From Algoriphagus aestuarii (GTDB lineage: Bacteria > Bacteroidota > Bacteroidia > Cytophagales > Cyclobacteriaceae): 64,000 bases of DNA. The notes beneath the pieces were generated by a model. It saw only the letters and a program-made list of their open reading frames with translations, was not told the DNA's origin and ran no database searches. Shown here piece after piece: positions 1 to 9,087 of the stretch; positions within the stretch are counted from its first letter, which is position 1; the number at the start of each line of letters is the position of its first letter. The DNA is taken from positions 180,401-244,400 of the forward strand of contig JAFIDK010000004.1 in assembly GCA_017051695.1 (NCBI GenBank), given 5' to 3'. Made by a program: the position numbers and the translations under genes.

Positions 1-66
1 CATTCCGGGAGTCATCAGGGCTCCAAGCCCCATCCCGGAAAGGTGAATAAAATCTCTTCTTTTCAA
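1..66 (-). CDS. N-terminus of a Tat-exported protein (partial, runs off left edge)
   Basis: Reading the minus strand from a TTG at 66-64, 22 codons stay open to the window edge and read (M)KRRDFIHLSGMGLGALM then TPGM. This is a twin-arginine signal start: RRDF followed by a small-residue hydrophobic stretch. An AGAAGG Shine-Dalgarno-like run lies 5 bases before the TTG, which supports the start. An ATG at 33-31 in the same frame would destroy the Tat motif. The mature protein lies outside the window, so its function cannot be read. TldD/PmbA-like or other Tat-exported Bacteroidota enzymes often start this way, but that is only a guess. Confidence 0.5.
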   Translation of the reverse strand, partial: MKRRDFIHLSGMGLGALMTPGM

Positions 67-445
67 TTTACCTTCTGTTTAAATGATGGTGTATTAGTGA
101 TATTTGGTTTGATAGGGTATTCAGCTTAAAAATACCTTTTAAGATTAGTAAGCCAATGAAATTATACAGCCGCGGTAAAATCTCTATTTAGCCAGCCTGT
201 TTCATTATTTAACCAACTCAATTTTGAATTTTTCTGTTGAAAAACCTTGAAATACTTTAGTAATTTACCCCTACCTCTTTAAAAAACTCATTATAAAATG
301 CAGTCATCTTTAAAATAAAACCCCATCTTTTGGTTTTTTACAAAATGGCTTGGTAGATATTTTTTGAAAAACAATTCAAATAAACTAAGCTGAATCTGTT
401 CCATATTTCTTAATTTATAGCTTTCATTTTTCACACTGATCTTTT
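67..445. other. Intergenic region, divergent promoters expected
   Basis: AT-rich 379 bp between the divergent partial Tat gene and the SDR gene. It should hold both promoters, but I see no convincing box, hairpin or repeat. Confidence 0.5.
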
Positions 446-1366
446 ATGCTACACACTATTTTAGGTGCCAATGGAAACATTGCCCAAATTGTTTCCAATG
501 AGTTAAATCTTCAGGGAATTAAAGTCAGGCAATTCAGCCGAAAACCAAAAAAAGTCAATGATTCTGATGAATTGGAACCTGGGGATTTGCTGGATAGTCT
601 GGCAGTAAACAATGCTGTTTCAGGCGCATCGGTGGTTTATCTTTTGGCTGGGATAAAATACAGTAGCAAGATCTGGGAAGAAGAATGGCCGATCATAATG
701 AAAAACACTGTTGAGGCTTGCATTTCCAACAATGCCAAACTGGTATTTTTCGACAACATGTATGCCTATGACCCAAAAGAAGTTGGTCACCTTACAGAAA
801 ATTCAGCTCTGAACCCTTCAAGCAGAAAAGGCCTGGTACGAAAGGAAATTTTAGAAATGCTTTGGAAAGAGATAAAGTCAGGAAAACTAACCGCACTGGT
901 AGCAAGGGCAGCTGATTTTTACGGACCAAATGCCTCCAACAGTTTTTTAAACGAGTTGGTCATCAAGCGGATGAAAAACGGCAAAGCTCCCCAATGGCTC
1001 TATGCAGGGGATAAAAAACACTCTTTTACGTACATTCCTGATGCAGGAAAAGCCACCGCATTTTTGGCTTTACAGGAGGATTCCTGGAATCAAAGTTGGC
1101 ATTTGCCAACCGACCATTCTTTTCCTTCAGGTAATGAAATTACAGCAATGGTCAATAAAGAGCTAGGCACCAATTTGAAACTTCAGGTAATGCCTTCCTG
1201 GCTCGTTTCATTACTGGGATTTTTTATGTCAATCATGCGGGAAATTAAAGAATTGAAATACCAAACTGCCGAGGATTATTGCTTTGATTCCAGCAAAATA
1301 GAGAAGGCTTATGGACTTAAGCCTACTTCAATTAAAGATGGGTTGAAAGAATCTTTAAAAGCTTAA
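446..1366 (+). CDS. NAD-dependent epimerase/dehydratase (extended SDR)
   Basis: 306 residues with a Rossmann start: the dinucleotide-binding glycine motif GANGNIA is at residues 7-13. VARAADFYGP at about 152-161 is the stretch that in extended/atypical SDRs follows the catalytic region. The usual YxxxK is not clear: tyrosines 106 and 108 lie in the expected strand and K133 in the following helix, so it may be an atypical SDR (NAD-binding or sugar-nucleotide-epimerase-like) rather than a classic epimerase. It is cytoplasmic, with no signal peptide. It ends 9 bp before the convergent gene. The substrate cannot be inferred. Confidence 0.85.
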   Translation: MLHTILGANGNIAQIVSNELNLQGIKVRQFSRKPKKVNDSDELEPGDLLDSLAVNNAVSGASVVYLLAGIKYSSKIWEEEWPIIMKNTVEACISNNAKLVFFDNMYAYDPKEVGHLTENSALNPSSRKGLVRKEILEMLWKEIKSGKLTALVARAADFYGPNASNSFLNELVIKRMKNGKAPQWLYAGDKKHSFTYIPDAGKATAFLALQEDSWNQSWHLPTDHSFPSGNEITAMVNKELGTNLKLQVMPSWLVSLLGFFMSIMREIKELKYQTAEDYCFDSSKIEKAYGLKPTSIKDGLKESLKA

Positions 1367-1375
1367 TCAGTTGGG

Positions 1376-2065
1376 CTAAATCACTTGTTGATTGGAAAGA
1401 ACTCTAAATGAAAATTTATACCCCTCGTAAGCTGCGATGGAATAAAAAAGGAGATCCACTAATTGGAAGGTTTCTTCCATTAGAAGAAAGGTATAAGAGT
1501 AATCAAAAATCAAAAGCGTTTCTAGAAATCCCAAGCCCTCCTCATTTGCGATAAACCCGATAATACTTAAAAAATTGCCTAAAATACAACTGAATAGGGC
1601 AATAAACCCTCCTGCGATTCCGAATGATTGATCCACCCCTTTACCTAAGTATCGGATAGTGAATCCCACTCCAGCTCCAATAGCAATGGCCATATAGCCA
1701 ATTTGGAAATTTGTAGCGACAGTGATCATTCCCCAAAGAATGGCTCCCAATATTCCGGAAATAAACCCTCCCACCACTGCCAATGGAAAATTTTGTTCCA
1801 TTCTTAACTCCTTGAGTTTGGATTCCGAAATCTGATCAATTTGAAAAGCCGGCTCTGCGAAGTCATTTTCTATTAATTCTTGAGCAGCTTGTTCATCAAT
1901 TGAATAAGTAGGACAGGTGTTTGTGAAGGCTGCCTTCTCCCTCGTTAGACTACAGATTAAGCCAATTTCCATATTCATTTCTCTGTGCAAACATTTTTTG
2001 CAAAACAACAATTGTGCTTCTCTTGTCATAAAAGGATCAGGGATAAATTTGATCGAATGTACCAA
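1376..2065 (-). CDS. Hypothetical membrane protein with four-Cys N-terminal motif
   Basis: Unknown function. The N-terminus has C22-x2-C25, C38 and C51 within LICSLTREKA-type sequence, a zinc-ribbon-like arrangement I associate with small Bacteroidota membrane proteins. From about residue 93 to the end there are four or so hydrophobic segments. The longest frame starts at a TTG (2065) that abuts a 19-bp perfect hairpin. An ATG at 2029 (residue 13, MTREAQ) keeps all four cysteines and is a plausible alternative. It may be transcribed separately from the DUF4221 gene upstream because that hairpin lies between them. Confidence 0.7.
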   Translation of the reverse strand: MVHSIKFIPDPFMTREAQLLFCKKCLHREMNMEIGLICSLTREKAAFTNTCPTYSIDEQAAQELIENDFAEPAFQIDQISESKLKELRMEQNFPLAVVGGFISGILGAILWGMITVATNFQIGYMAIAIGAGVGFTIRYLGKGVDQSFGIAGGFIALFSCILGNFLSIIGFIANEEGLGFLETLLIFDYSYTFLLMEETFQLVDLLFYSIAAYEGYKFSFRVLSNQQVI

Positions 2066-2070
2066 AGGGA

Positions 2071-2114
2071 AAAGGCATAAAAAATACCCTACATTGGGTA
2101 TTTTTTATGCCTTT
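2071..2114 (-). terminator. 19-bp perfect inverted repeat, likely terminator
   Basis: 2071-2089 and 2096-2114 are perfect reverse complements with a 6-base loop. It sits 20 bp after the stop of the DUF4221 lipoprotein on the minus strand. The arms are A/T-rich but the trailing T run on the minus strand is short, so it could also shape the 5' end of the downstream gene. Confidence 0.6.
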
Positions 2115-2134
2115 AATTCAAGAGTTAAGGTTTT

Positions 2135-3289
2135 TTAATTGATCATCAATTTCAATTTGTAAAGGATAATCCCATCATCCTCTGTTTCTGATAAACCTGC
2201 TACTTTTGAAACGACGATTTCCCCTTCCTTATTCACTACAGATGGGAAATTACTGGAAATCGGAAATGGCACATTAGTCGCCAACTGATTGAAATCCTTA
2301 TCGAAAACCGCGGCAAAATTTGGATTCATCTTTCTCAAGGCAAGTCCCCCATCTGTAGGAGGCCCCATTTGGCTTTTTTGATCCTCGGTAATACCACGAT
2401 TATAAATGGCAAGATAATAATCTCCCACAACCAAAATATTGGTCAGATTCCCAGGACTCTTTTTCTGGTTTTCCATAAAAAACTGATCTGCATGATCTAA
2501 GGGTACTGAGGTGGTGGGAACCCAATCAGGAATAGTTATTTCCACTGTTTTTTCGAATTCAAATTGATCTCCCACTTTTTTATAGACATATATTTCCGGC
2601 TCAAACCACATACTTAGCAATAACCTATCCCCATCCATGGTATACACAGGAATCGGAAACCCATGAATTTCATCACCTAAAAGCTTTGACGTCTCAGGCA
2701 ATTTCAAAACACCCAATGTATCTCCAGTTGATTTGTCCTGAGATTCGATGATAGGCAGATGAAGCAAGGCTTGAAAAAACTCACCTTCCTGAAAATTGAC
2801 ATTGAGTGATTCTGGCCATGGCTTAGGATAGTAAATTTTATTCCCTGACTCAAACATTCCCAATTTTGGATACATCATAAATGACTGATGGGGATACGGA
2901 ATGGTGAGTTCCCCTACTTTGGCAGAATCCCTGAAATAGTAGTATCCTTTTGGAGGATTGAAGACCGTTACATCCCCATTGAAATATCCCAATCCCAATG
3001 CCTGATTCACGGGAGAAGTACCCTCTTCACTGAATTTATGATGAAGCAGGATTTCCCCATTGTCATTCACTTCCAGGTATTCAAAATAGGAATCAGTAGT
3101 CAAAAGGTATTTTTCAGACCTAGGATCATAATCCAACAGCATCATCTCTCCAAGATAGTCAACCTGTACAGAATCGATGATCTGAAGTGAAAAAGTCCGG
3201 TTCGTTGTTTCCTCCTCCTTATCAGACGAACAAGAAAATACCAACACACCCAATACAGCTAAAAAGCAAAATTTAATGGCAGACTTCAT
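2135..3289 (-). CDS. DUF4221-like lipoprotein
   Basis: 384 residues. Signal peptide with lipobox LVFSC (acylated Cys20), so it is predicted to be anchored in the envelope. The rest alternates short beta strands, as in a propeller, and includes phrases such as TTDSYFEYLEVNDNGEIL and YLAIYNRGIT. Length and pattern fit the Bacteroidota DUF4221 family, whose function is unknown. Family assignment is from memory of the family's look. A monocistronic unit is likely: the next gene upstream (cation efflux) is divergent, and a hairpin follows the stop. Confidence 0.65.
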   Translation of the reverse strand: MKSAIKFCFLAVLGVLVFSCSSDKEEETTNRTFSLQIIDSVQVDYLGEMMLLDYDPRSEKYLLTTDSYFEYLEVNDNGEILLHHKFSEEGTSPVNQALGLGYFNGDVTVFNPPKGYYYFRDSAKVGELTIPYPHQSFMMYPKLGMFESGNKIYYPKPWPESLNVNFQEGEFFQALLHLPIIESQDKSTGDTLGVLKLPETSKLLGDEIHGFPIPVYTMDGDRLLLSMWFEPEIYVYKKVGDQFEFEKTVEITIPDWVPTTSVPLDHADQFFMENQKKSPGNLTNILVVGDYYLAIYNRGITEDQKSQMGPPTDGGLALRKMNPNFAAVFDKDFNQLATNVPFPISSNFPSVVNKEGEIVVSKVAGLSETEDDGIILYKLKLMIN

Positions 3290-3448
3290 CTGGTATATTT
3301 TAAAGGGTAAAAACTTAAAAGTACCATTTTAGAAAAGAATAGTTAAAAAAACAACATGAAACTATTAAAATAAGTGAAATCGCAAGGTTTTCATATGCAA
3401 TTCCCTTGCATTGATCTTTTGTTAAATTTAAGGTTTAGGAAAATACCT

Positions 3449-4357
3449 ATGGCTCACTCCCACGATCATCATCACCACCATCAAACGGGCTCCAATCTGA
3501 AGCTTGCCTTTTTTCTCAATTTGGTTTTTACCATTTTGGAGATATTCGGTGGGCTTTGGATCAATTCGGTGGCCATCATATCTGATGCAATCCATGATTT
3601 GGGAGATACGGTTTCTTTGGGTCTTGCCTGGTATCTGGACAAAAAATCAAAAAAATCCGCCAACCATCAGTTTTCTTTTGGCTACACGAGATTTTCTCTT
3701 CTGGGAGCATTGATTAATGCAGTGATTTTGATTACGGGTTCCTTTTTTGTGATTTCTGAAGCGATCAAAAGAATCATTAACCCGGAAGTCTCAGATGCCA
3801 AAGGAATGATTGTCTTTGCACTAATAGGTGTCGCAGTCAATGGATATGCGGCTTGGAAAGTGAGTTCCGGTGCTACTCAAAACGAGAAAGTAGTCAGCTG
3901 GCACTTGATTGAGGATGTCTTGGGATGGGTGGCAGTTTTGATTGCCGGGATTATCCTCTATTTCAAAAACATCCCATGGCTTGACCCAGCACTTTCTTTG
4001 GCGATTTCTACTTTTATTCTTTGGAATGTATTTAAAAACCTAAAGGAAACTCTGTACATATTTCTACAGGCCGTGCCGGCAGAACTTTCTCTGGAAGAAA
4101 TCAAACAAAAAATCTGTGATATTCCTCAGGTAGAATCCATTCACCACACGCATTTATGGTCTCTGGAAGGCGCACATCATGTATTTACCACACATGTCAG
4201 AATTAATTCCGTAGAGAATTTAGAGGAAGTTATAGAAGCTAAGAAGGCCATCAAAGCAGTGCTAAAAGAATATCCATTTAGTCATTATACTGTGGAAGTA
4301 GAGCTGAATGAAGAAAGCTGCGAACTTAAAGAGCCCCATGAGCATTTTTCCTTATAA
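3449..4357 (+). CDS. Cation diffusion facilitator (CzcD-like metal exporter)
   Basis: 302 residues. Exports divalent metals (Zn2+/Co2+/Cd2+ type) from the cytoplasm in exchange for protons. The start is the ATG at 3449 giving MAHSHDHHHHH, a His-rich cytosolic tail typical of CzcD. The longer frame from a GTG at 3374 adds a non-conserved stretch and is rejected. The intramembrane metal site is visible as D46-x3-D50 in TM2 and H152-x3-D156 in TM5. Six hydrophobic segments span about 17-205, followed by a cytosolic C-terminal domain with HHTHLW. Its last 32 bp overlap the convergent glycosylase gene. Confidence 0.95.
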   Translation: MAHSHDHHHHHQTGSNLKLAFFLNLVFTILEIFGGLWINSVAIISDAIHDLGDTVSLGLAWYLDKKSKKSANHQFSFGYTRFSLLGALINAVILITGSFFVISEAIKRIINPEVSDAKGMIVFALIGVAVNGYAAWKVSSGATQNEKVVSWHLIEDVLGWVAVLIAGIILYFKNIPWLDPALSLAISTFILWNVFKNLKETLYIFLQAVPAELSLEEIKQKICDIPQVESIHHTHLWSLEGAHHVFTTHVRINSVENLEEVIEAKKAIKAVLKEYPFSHYTVEVELNEESCELKEPHEHFSL

Positions 4358-4928
4358 TCTCAGAAACGCGGATTCTCAACTCCGGCACTACTTTTTCTTC
4401 AAACCAAGGGTTGCGTTTTTGCCAGATCCTATTTCTAGGCGAAGGATGTACTAACGGAAAATACCGAGGTAAATATTCTTCAAAAGCCCGGACCGTTTCG
4501 GTAAGATTGCTTTTGGCGTTCCCTTTTAAATAATATGCCTGCGCATAGCTTCCTATCAAAAGCACCAATTCAATCTTTGGCATAAATCCGAGCAATTCTG
4601 AATGCCATTGAGGGGCACATTCTTTTCTCGGAGGTAAATCGCCGTTTTTCCCTTTACCAGGGTAACAAAAACCCATAGGCATGATCCCAAAAATTTTTGG
4701 ATCATAAAACTGCTCTTTTCCAACATCTAACCATCTTCTCAGTTCATCGCCACTGGGATCATTCCACGGAATTCCCGTTGCCTGAACTCTTGTTCCTGGA
4801 GCCTGTCCTACCACCAAAATCCGACTATGAGAATGAATAGAAAATACCGGTTTGGGGTGAAACGGGATTTTTCCCAAACATATCCGACAATTTCTCGCTT
4901 CTTCACAAGCTGACTTAAAATTATCCAT
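4326..4928 (-). CDS. Uracil-DNA glycosylase family protein (family 4-like)
   Basis: 200 residues. Predicted to excise uracil (or a related base) from DNA. GQAPG at 41-45 matches the active-site motif 1 of the UDG superfamily, with NDPSGDELR after it, and HPSPRN at 161-166 matches motif 2. Cysteines C14-x2-C17, C88 and C104 have the spacing of the iron-sulfur cluster in family 4/5 enzymes, which supports that assignment rather than family 1 Ung. Conserved motifs lie well away from the tail overlap with the convergent efflux gene. Whether it is an active glycosylase or a related family member is not decidable here. Confidence 0.85.
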   Translation of the reverse strand: MDNFKSACEEARNCRICLGKIPFHPKPVFSIHSHSRILVVGQAPGTRVQATGIPWNDPSGDELRRWLDVGKEQFYDPKIFGIMPMGFCYPGKGKNGDLPPRKECAPQWHSELLGFMPKIELVLLIGSYAQAYYLKGNAKSNLTETVRAFEEYLPRYFPLVHPSPRNRIWQKRNPWFEEKVVPELRIRVSEIIRKNAHGAL

Positions 4929-5155
4929 TGAATTAATTAACAGGTTTCAGATTTGAAAAACCGTGATTTAAACGCACAAAATAATTTTAAAATAGCTAGG
5001 ATGTGAAATACTGATTTTTTTTCAATAACTTAATTAGGCATTTCACTGAATTACAAGTATTTGAAAACAACTCTCTTTAAATGCAGTTAATCCAATAGTG
5101 CAGATTTATACGTATTTCTGATATACTTTTTATCAACCAAAGAATTAAAGCAATC

Positions 5156-5740
5156 ATGAAAAACTCTTACCTGATATTAGCCCTACTATTGATTTTATGT
5201 GCTTCTTGCTTCACGCAAAAAGACTATGTAACCGAATACGATTACAATTATCAAGGATCATTTAAAAAATATAAAACCTTTGCTTTTGTCGTCCCAGACG
5301 AAATCGATACCACAAGTATCTCTCCAGTGCTGAATGCTACCATTGGCGCTAGATTAGGTTCTCAGGGTTTCAGGGAATATGAACAAAAACCAGATATGCT
5401 GGTAAGCTATAAAATCTTTGTGGATTCGATAAAATACAGAGGATATGTGCAGCCTGAGTTCGACTATTGGCTAAACAGAAGAGGTGTGACCACAGTCAAC
5501 GAAGAAGGGGAAGAGGAAAAAGAGCAGGAAAAAGATGAAACTTATAACCAGGTCAGATATCAGGAAAATCAGGGAATGCTGGTGATTTATGTCATCGATA
5601 GCAAAAGAGGAAGTACCATCTGGCAAGGTTATACTGCAGCAAGCTTTGATATGGCATCTCCGAATTTCCAATCTGATATCACCAGGGCAGCTTATAGAGT
5701 CATGAACGAGTTTAAAGTGGTCAATAGATACATGCAATAG
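5156..5740 (+). CDS. DUF4136-like lipoprotein
   Basis: 194 residues. Signal peptide with lipobox CASC (Cys18). The body has the DUF4136 pattern: YKTFAFV near the N-terminus, a central repeat of short strands, then GMLVIYVIDSKRGSTIWQGY. An acidic Glu/Lys-rich insert (about residues 115-128) interrupts it. Function of the family is unknown; location is the periplasmic or outer membrane face. A hairpin with a T run follows at 5799-5829, so it is probably monocistronic. Confidence 0.75.
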   Translation: MKNSYLILALLLILCASCFTQKDYVTEYDYNYQGSFKKYKTFAFVVPDEIDTTSISPVLNATIGARLGSQGFREYEQKPDMLVSYKIFVDSIKYRGYVQPEFDYWLNRRGVTTVNEEGEEEKEQEKDETYNQVRYQENQGMLVIYVIDSKRGSTIWQGYTAASFDMASPNFQSDITRAAYRVMNEFKVVNRYMQ

Positions 5741-5798
5741 GCCGCAATCAGCGGGAATTATCCTATCCAAACTGTGGAAGCTCTCCACACAATTTAAG

Positions 5799-5829
5799 AA
5801 TATCCTGAATTTTTCAGGGTATTTTTTTT
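5799..5829 (+). terminator. Rho-independent terminator after DUF4136 gene
   Basis: 11-bp stem (5799-5809 with 5813-5823, one G-U pair), 3-base loop, then an eight-T run at 5822-5829. Confidence 0.8.
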
Positions 5830-5977
5830 GCTTAAATCCTTTCAAAAAAGTCGAAAAAACCTCTGTTAATGCCTATCTAAGCCTGTTTTTTTGATTTTTC
5901 CCGATTGGAGAAAAAAGAACTAAGTGGGAATGGCAGTTGGTTTGGAACTACTCTTTCCAAAACCAAGAAACGAAACA

Positions 5978-6826
5978 ATGAAAAAATCACTAATTATCAC
6001 CGGAATTTTAGGAGCATCCATGATGGTTTCCTGTGTTTCAAAAAAGAAATACACCGAACTGGAAAGCAATCTTTTTAGAACCCAAACTGAATTAGCCACT
6101 ACCAACCAAGAGAAAGCTGAATTGGAAGAAAAAATGGCAATCATTGAAGCCAGAGTTGCTGAGTATAATAACAGAATCAACTCGCTAAGAGCAGTCAATG
6201 ATGAACTGAATAGCACTAACGCTAGCTTGTATGACATCCAAGGAGGTACTGTGATGTCTAAAAACTCCAAAGCCAAAATGAACGAGACATTGACGATGGT
6301 CGATCAGGACAAGTTGGCCCAAGCCAAGACATTAGAAGATTCAGTAAACCTTGCAGTAGAATACAACCTGAAAAAGAACATCACTGAAACCACTATGGAT
6401 GGCGAAGAAGATGATGTACAGATCGATATCGATCAAACAGTAGTAATGATCTCAGTATCTGACAAACTTTTATTCAATACTGGCAGCTACAGAATCAACA
6501 GCAAAGCAAATCCTTTATTGCAAAAACTTGCCGAAGTGATCAATGCTGAGCCTAGTCTTCAAGTAATGATTGAAGGTCACACTGACCCTAGATCTATTTC
6601 TACTGGAGTAATCCAGGATAACTGGGACCTTTCAGTAAAAAGAGCAACTAGTATCGTGAGAAAACTTCAGGATGATTTCAATGTAGCACCTGAAAAAATG
6701 ATTGCGGCAGGTAGAGCTAGCTACATGCCTATCGTAGAAAACAATTCTCCGGAAAATATGGCAATTAACAGAAGAACAAGAATTGTTTTGATTCCGGATT
6801 TGGACATGTTCTTTGCTATGTTGTAA
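5978..6826 (+). CDS. OmpA family lipoprotein
   Basis: 282 residues from the ATG at 5978 (MKKSLIITG); the frame extending to 5924 lacks a signal peptide and is rejected. Lipobox MVSC gives acylated Cys19. Residues about 25-80 are a predicted coiled coil, and 155-272 form the OmpA C-terminal peptidoglycan-binding domain: EGHTDPRS at about 199-206, the LSVKRA helix, and NRRTRI at 264-269. It likely tethers the outer membrane to the cell wall. A terminator follows at 6851. Confidence 0.93.
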   Translation: MKKSLIITGILGASMMVSCVSKKKYTELESNLFRTQTELATTNQEKAELEEKMAIIEARVAEYNNRINSLRAVNDELNSTNASLYDIQGGTVMSKNSKAKMNETLTMVDQDKLAQAKTLEDSVNLAVEYNLKKNITETTMDGEEDDVQIDIDQTVVMISVSDKLLFNTGSYRINSKANPLLQKLAEVINAEPSLQVMIEGHTDPRSISTGVIQDNWDLSVKRATSIVRKLQDDFNVAPEKMIAAGRASYMPIVENNSPENMAINRRTRIVLIPDLDMFFAML

Positions 6827-6850
6827 TCCAAATCCAAACCACTACCAACC

Positions 6851-6880
6851 AAAAAGCAGGCCTCGCAGCCTGCTTTTTTT
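6851..6880 (+). terminator. Rho-independent terminator after OmpA gene
   Basis: Perfect 11-bp stem (6851-6861 with 6868-6878) and a T run to 6880. The A run on the other side means it could also act on the minus strand. Confidence 0.9.
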
Positions 6881-6890
6881 ATTTCCAATC

Positions 6891-6928
6891 ACTACTGTCC
6901 GACTTATCAATTTTAGTCGGACAGTAGT
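6891..6928. repeat. 13-bp perfect inverted repeat with TGTCCGA/TCGGACA arms
   Basis: 6891-6903 and 6916-6928 are perfect reverse complements around a 12-base A/T loop, between the convergent OmpA and TolC genes. There is no clear T tract. The arms contain the same heptamer core as the operator half-sites described below, but facing outward. Confidence 0.6.
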
Positions 6929-6964
6929 AATTTACTATTAAAAATTCAATGGCTTATTCATCAA

Positions 6965-7026
6965 AGCCACATAGAATTTAAAGCTAAAACTTCATAAAGA
7001 AAAAAGCTATGAAAATCTATGTGGCT
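6965..7026 (-). repeat. Long inverted repeat downstream of the TolC gene
   Basis: 6965-6979 pairs with 7012-7026 (13 of 15 positions). The intervening 32 bases contain a smaller TTCATA/TATGAA pairing. It lies just past the TolC stop (7048) on the minus strand and may terminate or stabilise that transcript. Confidence 0.45.
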
Positions 7027-7047
7027 ATGTGGTAATAATATTTTTGT

Positions 7048-8382
7048 CTACTCCAACACATCCAAAGTACCCAATGCATGCTTCATTAAGACTTCCTGAA
7101 AATAAAGGGTAAATACAGCCTGAGCTTGATCCGACTGGGCCGCAACCAACTGTTGGTTAGCCGTAGAAAGGTCCACAAAATTTGACAATCCTAGTCTGAA
7201 TCTTTCCCTCACAGCATTCTGAGCTTCTTCCGCAGCTATCACCTGTATTTGAGTGTTTTGCTCTTTCAGGACCGCTGCCCTATAATTTTGATAGGCCAAT
7301 TTTACTTCCTGATATACTTTTCTGTCCACCGATTCTTTCTGCAAAATCTGATTTTGGTAGGCTACTTTTCTCCTTCCCACGTCCAGTTTAGTTTGTAAAT
7401 TATTGAAAATCGGGATGGACAGATTCAATCCTAAGGTATTTTGAGGATAAATTTTCAATAGCTGCTCTCTTAAAGACCGGTCATCCAAAGAAGTAAAGAA
7501 GGTATTGTAATTATAGAAAGCATTGATTCTTGGATAATACATCGCTTTCATGGACTGAACGCTTTTCTTAGCGGCAGTCACAAGCATTTCTTGTTGTTCA
7601 AGGTCAGATCTGTTGGCCAAAGCCATTTCATAAAGCTCCCCAACGGACATCCCTTCAAAAGTAACTTGAGCGTTTAAGGGATCTACAGGAGCCAATTCCG
7701 GAATAACAGTAGGCTCTAACTGAAGGTATTCAGACAGATCCCAAAGGTCATTTTCCAAGGTAACCTGAGCGGTTATTGCCACAGATTCTAAACGTGCAAC
7801 TTCTGACTCCTGGTTGTATTGATCAGAAACCGTCCTTAAACCTGCATCCACAAAACCTGTGATCTGCTCCAGTTGTTGCTTTTGATTTTCTAGGTTTTCA
7901 AGGGCAATTCTTACTAATTCCCCATCCAGCAGCACTTGCAGGTATCTTCTTGAAACGTCAAAAATCACCTGCTGAGCAGCCCTTTCCAACCCTTTTTCAC
8001 CGGCCAAATAATTCAATCTGGAAGATTGGGTATCCAAAATTCTTCTTCCAGAATTGAAAACAGGCATATTTAAGTTCAATCCACTGGAAACAATTTCATT
8101 GGTCACGTTGGTAACGACAATCTCTCCTTCTATTTGTTGGAATTGTTGTCCTCTTTGCTGCTGAAAGGAGGTGTTGATATTTGCACTTGGGAAATGGGAG
8201 GCAAAAGCAGATTGTTTCTGCCTTTTCAGGATTTCCATTTCATTGGATTGTATCTGATAATCCAGGTTTTTTGACAAAGCAATGTCTACTGCTCCTTGAA
8301 AATCCAATTTCAGGGTATCCTGAGCCTGTACTGTTCCTAATGAAAGAAGGGAAATCCCTACAATAAATACTTTTTTATACAT
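7048..8382 (-). CDS. TolC family outer-membrane efflux protein
   Basis: 444 residues from the ATG at 8382 (MYKKVFIVG, signal peptide ending near TVQAQ). An ATG five codons upstream at 8397 is equally open. Outer-membrane channel of tripartite export systems. The fold is visible as two repeats of long amphipathic helices rich in Gln/Ala/Asn: the first starts DTLKLDFQGAVDIALSKN, the second follows SVGELYEMALANRSDLEQQ. YPRINAFYNYNTFF and LGLNLSIPIFNN are typical TolC strand regions. It is the last gene of the operon permease-ATPase-TolC and overlaps the ATPase stop by 8 bp, so they are co-translated. No membrane-fusion (HlyD-type) gene lies between them. Confidence 0.92.
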   Translation of the reverse strand: MYKKVFIVGISLLSLGTVQAQDTLKLDFQGAVDIALSKNLDYQIQSNEMEILKRQKQSAFASHFPSANINTSFQQQRGQQFQQIEGEIVVTNVTNEIVSSGLNLNMPVFNSGRRILDTQSSRLNYLAGEKGLERAAQQVIFDVSRRYLQVLLDGELVRIALENLENQKQQLEQITGFVDAGLRTVSDQYNQESEVARLESVAITAQVTLENDLWDLSEYLQLEPTVIPELAPVDPLNAQVTFEGMSVGELYEMALANRSDLEQQEMLVTAAKKSVQSMKAMYYPRINAFYNYNTFFTSLDDRSLREQLLKIYPQNTLGLNLSIPIFNNLQTKLDVGRRKVAYQNQILQKESVDRKVYQEVKLAYQNYRAAVLKEQNTQIQVIAAEEAQNAVRERFRLGLSNFVDLSTANQQLVAAQSDQAQAVFTLYFQEVLMKHALGTLDVLE

Positions 8383-9058
8383 GGGTAATAACTTCATCTT
8401 GATCTATTTTTCCATCCAACATTTGGATCAAACGGGTTCCAAAATCCGCATTTTCCCGGGCATGGGTTGCCTGAATGATGGTTGTACCCTCTTTGTGCAA
8501 TTCCTGAAAAACCTCCATGATCTCTTGGGCCTGAGCAGAATGGAGATTTCCGGTTGGTTCGTCCGCCAGAAGAATTCTTGGCCTGCCTGCAATCGCCCTG
8601 GCGATGCCCACCAATTGTTGTTGTCCTCCTGAAAGCTGGGCAGGAAAAAGGTCTTTTTTAGCCACCATATTGAATCGATCCAATAAGTCTGCAATGATAC
8701 TTTTTCGCTCATTGGAGGATACTTTTCTATACAAAAGCGGGGTCTCAATATTTTCGTAAACTGTCAGTTCGTCGATCAAGTGGTAGGCCTGAAAAATATA
8801 GCCGAACTCAGACTTATGAAGAGCCGAGCGGTCTCGGTCACGCATCTTAGTGATATTCTTATCTCCAAACCAATATTCCCCGGCATAGTCTTCATCCAGG
8901 AGTCCAAGTATGTTCAGCAAAGTTGATTTTCCTGCTCCACTTGGCCCCATCAGAGTCACAAACTCCCCTTCATTAATGGTCAGGTTAATTCCTTTTAAAA
9001 TGAATACCCGTTGAAAACGGGACTCAATGTACTTATCAATTTCTTTAAGTTGAATCAT
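8375..9058 (-). CDS. ABC transporter ATP-binding protein (LolD/MacB-type)
   Basis: 227 residues, cytoplasmic ATPase that should energise the FtsX-type permease upstream. Walker [10 protein letters not shown] at 38-46, Q-loop Gln90, signature LSGGQ at 142-146, Walker B ILLADE at 162-167, and H-loop His199 are all present. The D-loop reads GNLHS where GNLDS is usual. It starts 29 bp after the permease stop and its 3' end overlaps the TolC start. It is the only ABC ATPase gene in the 64 kb, against 14 permeases, so it may serve several of them. Confidence 0.95.
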   Translation of the reverse strand: MIQLKEIDKYIESRFQRVFILKGINLTINEGEFVTLMGPSGAGKSTLLNILGLLDEDYAGEYWFGDKNITKMRDRDRSALHKSEFGYIFQAYHLIDELTVYENIETPLLYRKVSSNERKSIIADLLDRFNMVAKKDLFPAQLSGGQQQLVGIARAIAGRPRILLADEPTGNLHSAQAQEIMEVFQELHKEGTTIIQATHARENADFGTRLIQMLDGKIDQDEVITHV

Positions 9059-9087
9059 TCGATCGTATTGAAATAGGTATTGTGTGA

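Noticed and set aside
1917-2138. 73-residue plus-strand open frame
   Set aside because: Antisense to the Cys-rich membrane protein and includes the hairpin; a shadow.
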